Notes under the pieces: generated by a model
The model's database searches: none
What the model saw: the letters and a program-made list of their open reading frames with translations, nothing else
Told to the model about the DNA's origin: nothing
Virus record (IMG/VR): IMGVR_UViG_3300008259_005066
Location: 145,519 to 209,518 of that record
DNA length: 64,000 nucleotides
From: a virus
Direction: 5' to 3' (one strand)
Position numbers and translations under genes: made by a program
Shown here: piece after piece, positions 63,666 to 64,000 of the stretch
Numbering within the stretch: the first letter of the stretch is position 1
How the letters are laid out: each line of letters starts with the position of its first letter

Positions 63666-64000
63666 ATGGCAGCCACTTTTATCCTGAGCCAGTCCGCGGC
63701 CATTGTCGATCTAGATCAAGCCGATCGGCAATTGGGCACAGCAGTGAGGCTCACTGGCGATCTTGGAGCTGCTGTGGCCACGCGATCCGTCACCCGTGCA
63801 GAGAATCTGTTTGGGCAGGTCAATACCTATCTGGGGCTGGCCGAATCCAGCAACAGTCGAGCATTCGCCCAAATACAAGACATGGGCCGCCAGAGCACCA
63901 ATGAACTAGAGCGTCAAAATACCCGGAGCCTCAGTGCCCGTTATGACGCTGTGGAGGCAGGCATCGACGGCACCCGTAGAGAAGGCAGCGAAAGGATCAA
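63666..64000 (+). CDS. Probable structural protein, coiled-coil N-terminus (truncated by window end)
   Basis: The frame from ATG 63666 is open to the window end (111 residues visible). MAATFILSQSAAIVDLDQAD followed by long Ala/Arg/Glu/Gln helices (NTYLGLAESSNSRAFAQIQD, ELERQNTRSLSARYDAVEAG) indicates a coiled coil. It follows the baseplate genes with a 3-nt gap and is presumably the next baseplate or tail component. No family recognised from this part. Confidence 0.65.
   Translation, partial: MAATFILSQSAAIVDLDQADRQLGTAVRLTGDLGAAVATRSVTRAENLFGQVNTYLGLAESSNSRAFAQIQDMGRQSTNELERQNTRSLSARYDAVEAGIDGTRREGSERI

Overview
The window is a 64-kb piece of a T4-like (contractile-tailed myovirus) phage genome. 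It holds the T4 head block in its classic order (portal gp20, gp67-like, gp68-like, protease gp21, scaffold gp22, major capsid gp23), sheath gp18, tube gp19, both terminase subunits, neck and tail-completion proteins, baseplate proteins, the late sigma factor gp55, and the recombination nucleases gp46/gp47. Short late promoters of the form (N)(A/T)TAAATA precede many structural operons. Gene content and protein style (the MGRPL structural protein, MPRLSLYRP neck protein, GNVTGGN fibres, SegE-like and HNH proteins) resemble aquatic T4-like phages such as those of picocyanobacteria and SAR11. No photosynthesis gene, tRNA or other host marker is visible, so the host is left open. Family assignments are from recall; no search was run.

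Layout: 0-5 kb holds a partial unknown gene, the large terminase, an HNH nuclease, a secreted staphylococcal-nuclease-like protein and a virion structural protein. 5-9.6 kb is a cluster of small accessory proteins, several with leaders like the T4 capsid-targeting sequence. 9.6-16 kb holds gp16, gp4, gp54-like, gp19 and a frame-disrupted gp18. 16-24 kb mixes nucleotide and nuclease enzymes, gp13, an amidinotransferase-like enzyme, and a plus-strand block gp14-gp15-Nudix. 24-40 kb is a very large fibre cluster of repetitive GNVTGGN proteins. 40-51 kb holds a structural protein, a glycosyltransferase-like protein, the gp23-to-gp20 head block and the tape measure. 51-53.4 kb is a plus-strand block with gp26 and a gp51-like frame joined by a candidate -1 slippery site. 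53.4-53.8 kb is noncoding and hairpin-rich. 53.8-61.5 kb holds a SegE-like nuclease and an overlapping operon where radical SAM genes alternate with gp46 and gp47, headed by gp55. From 61.6 kb a plus-strand baseplate operon runs off the end.

How it fits together: gp55 would direct late transcription from the TAAATA promoters. gp20/67/68/21/22/23 build and mature the prohead, and the leader-bearing cluster may supply internal proteins cut by gp21. gp16/gp17 package DNA replicated with gp46/gp47. gp13/14/15, 18/19, 26/51, 48/53/54-like and the tape measure assemble the tail. The most notable signals are the internal-protein-like cluster, the gp26/gp51 slippery junction, late promoters so close to ATG that the mRNAs should be leaderless, and the radical SAM genes woven into the gp46/47 operon.
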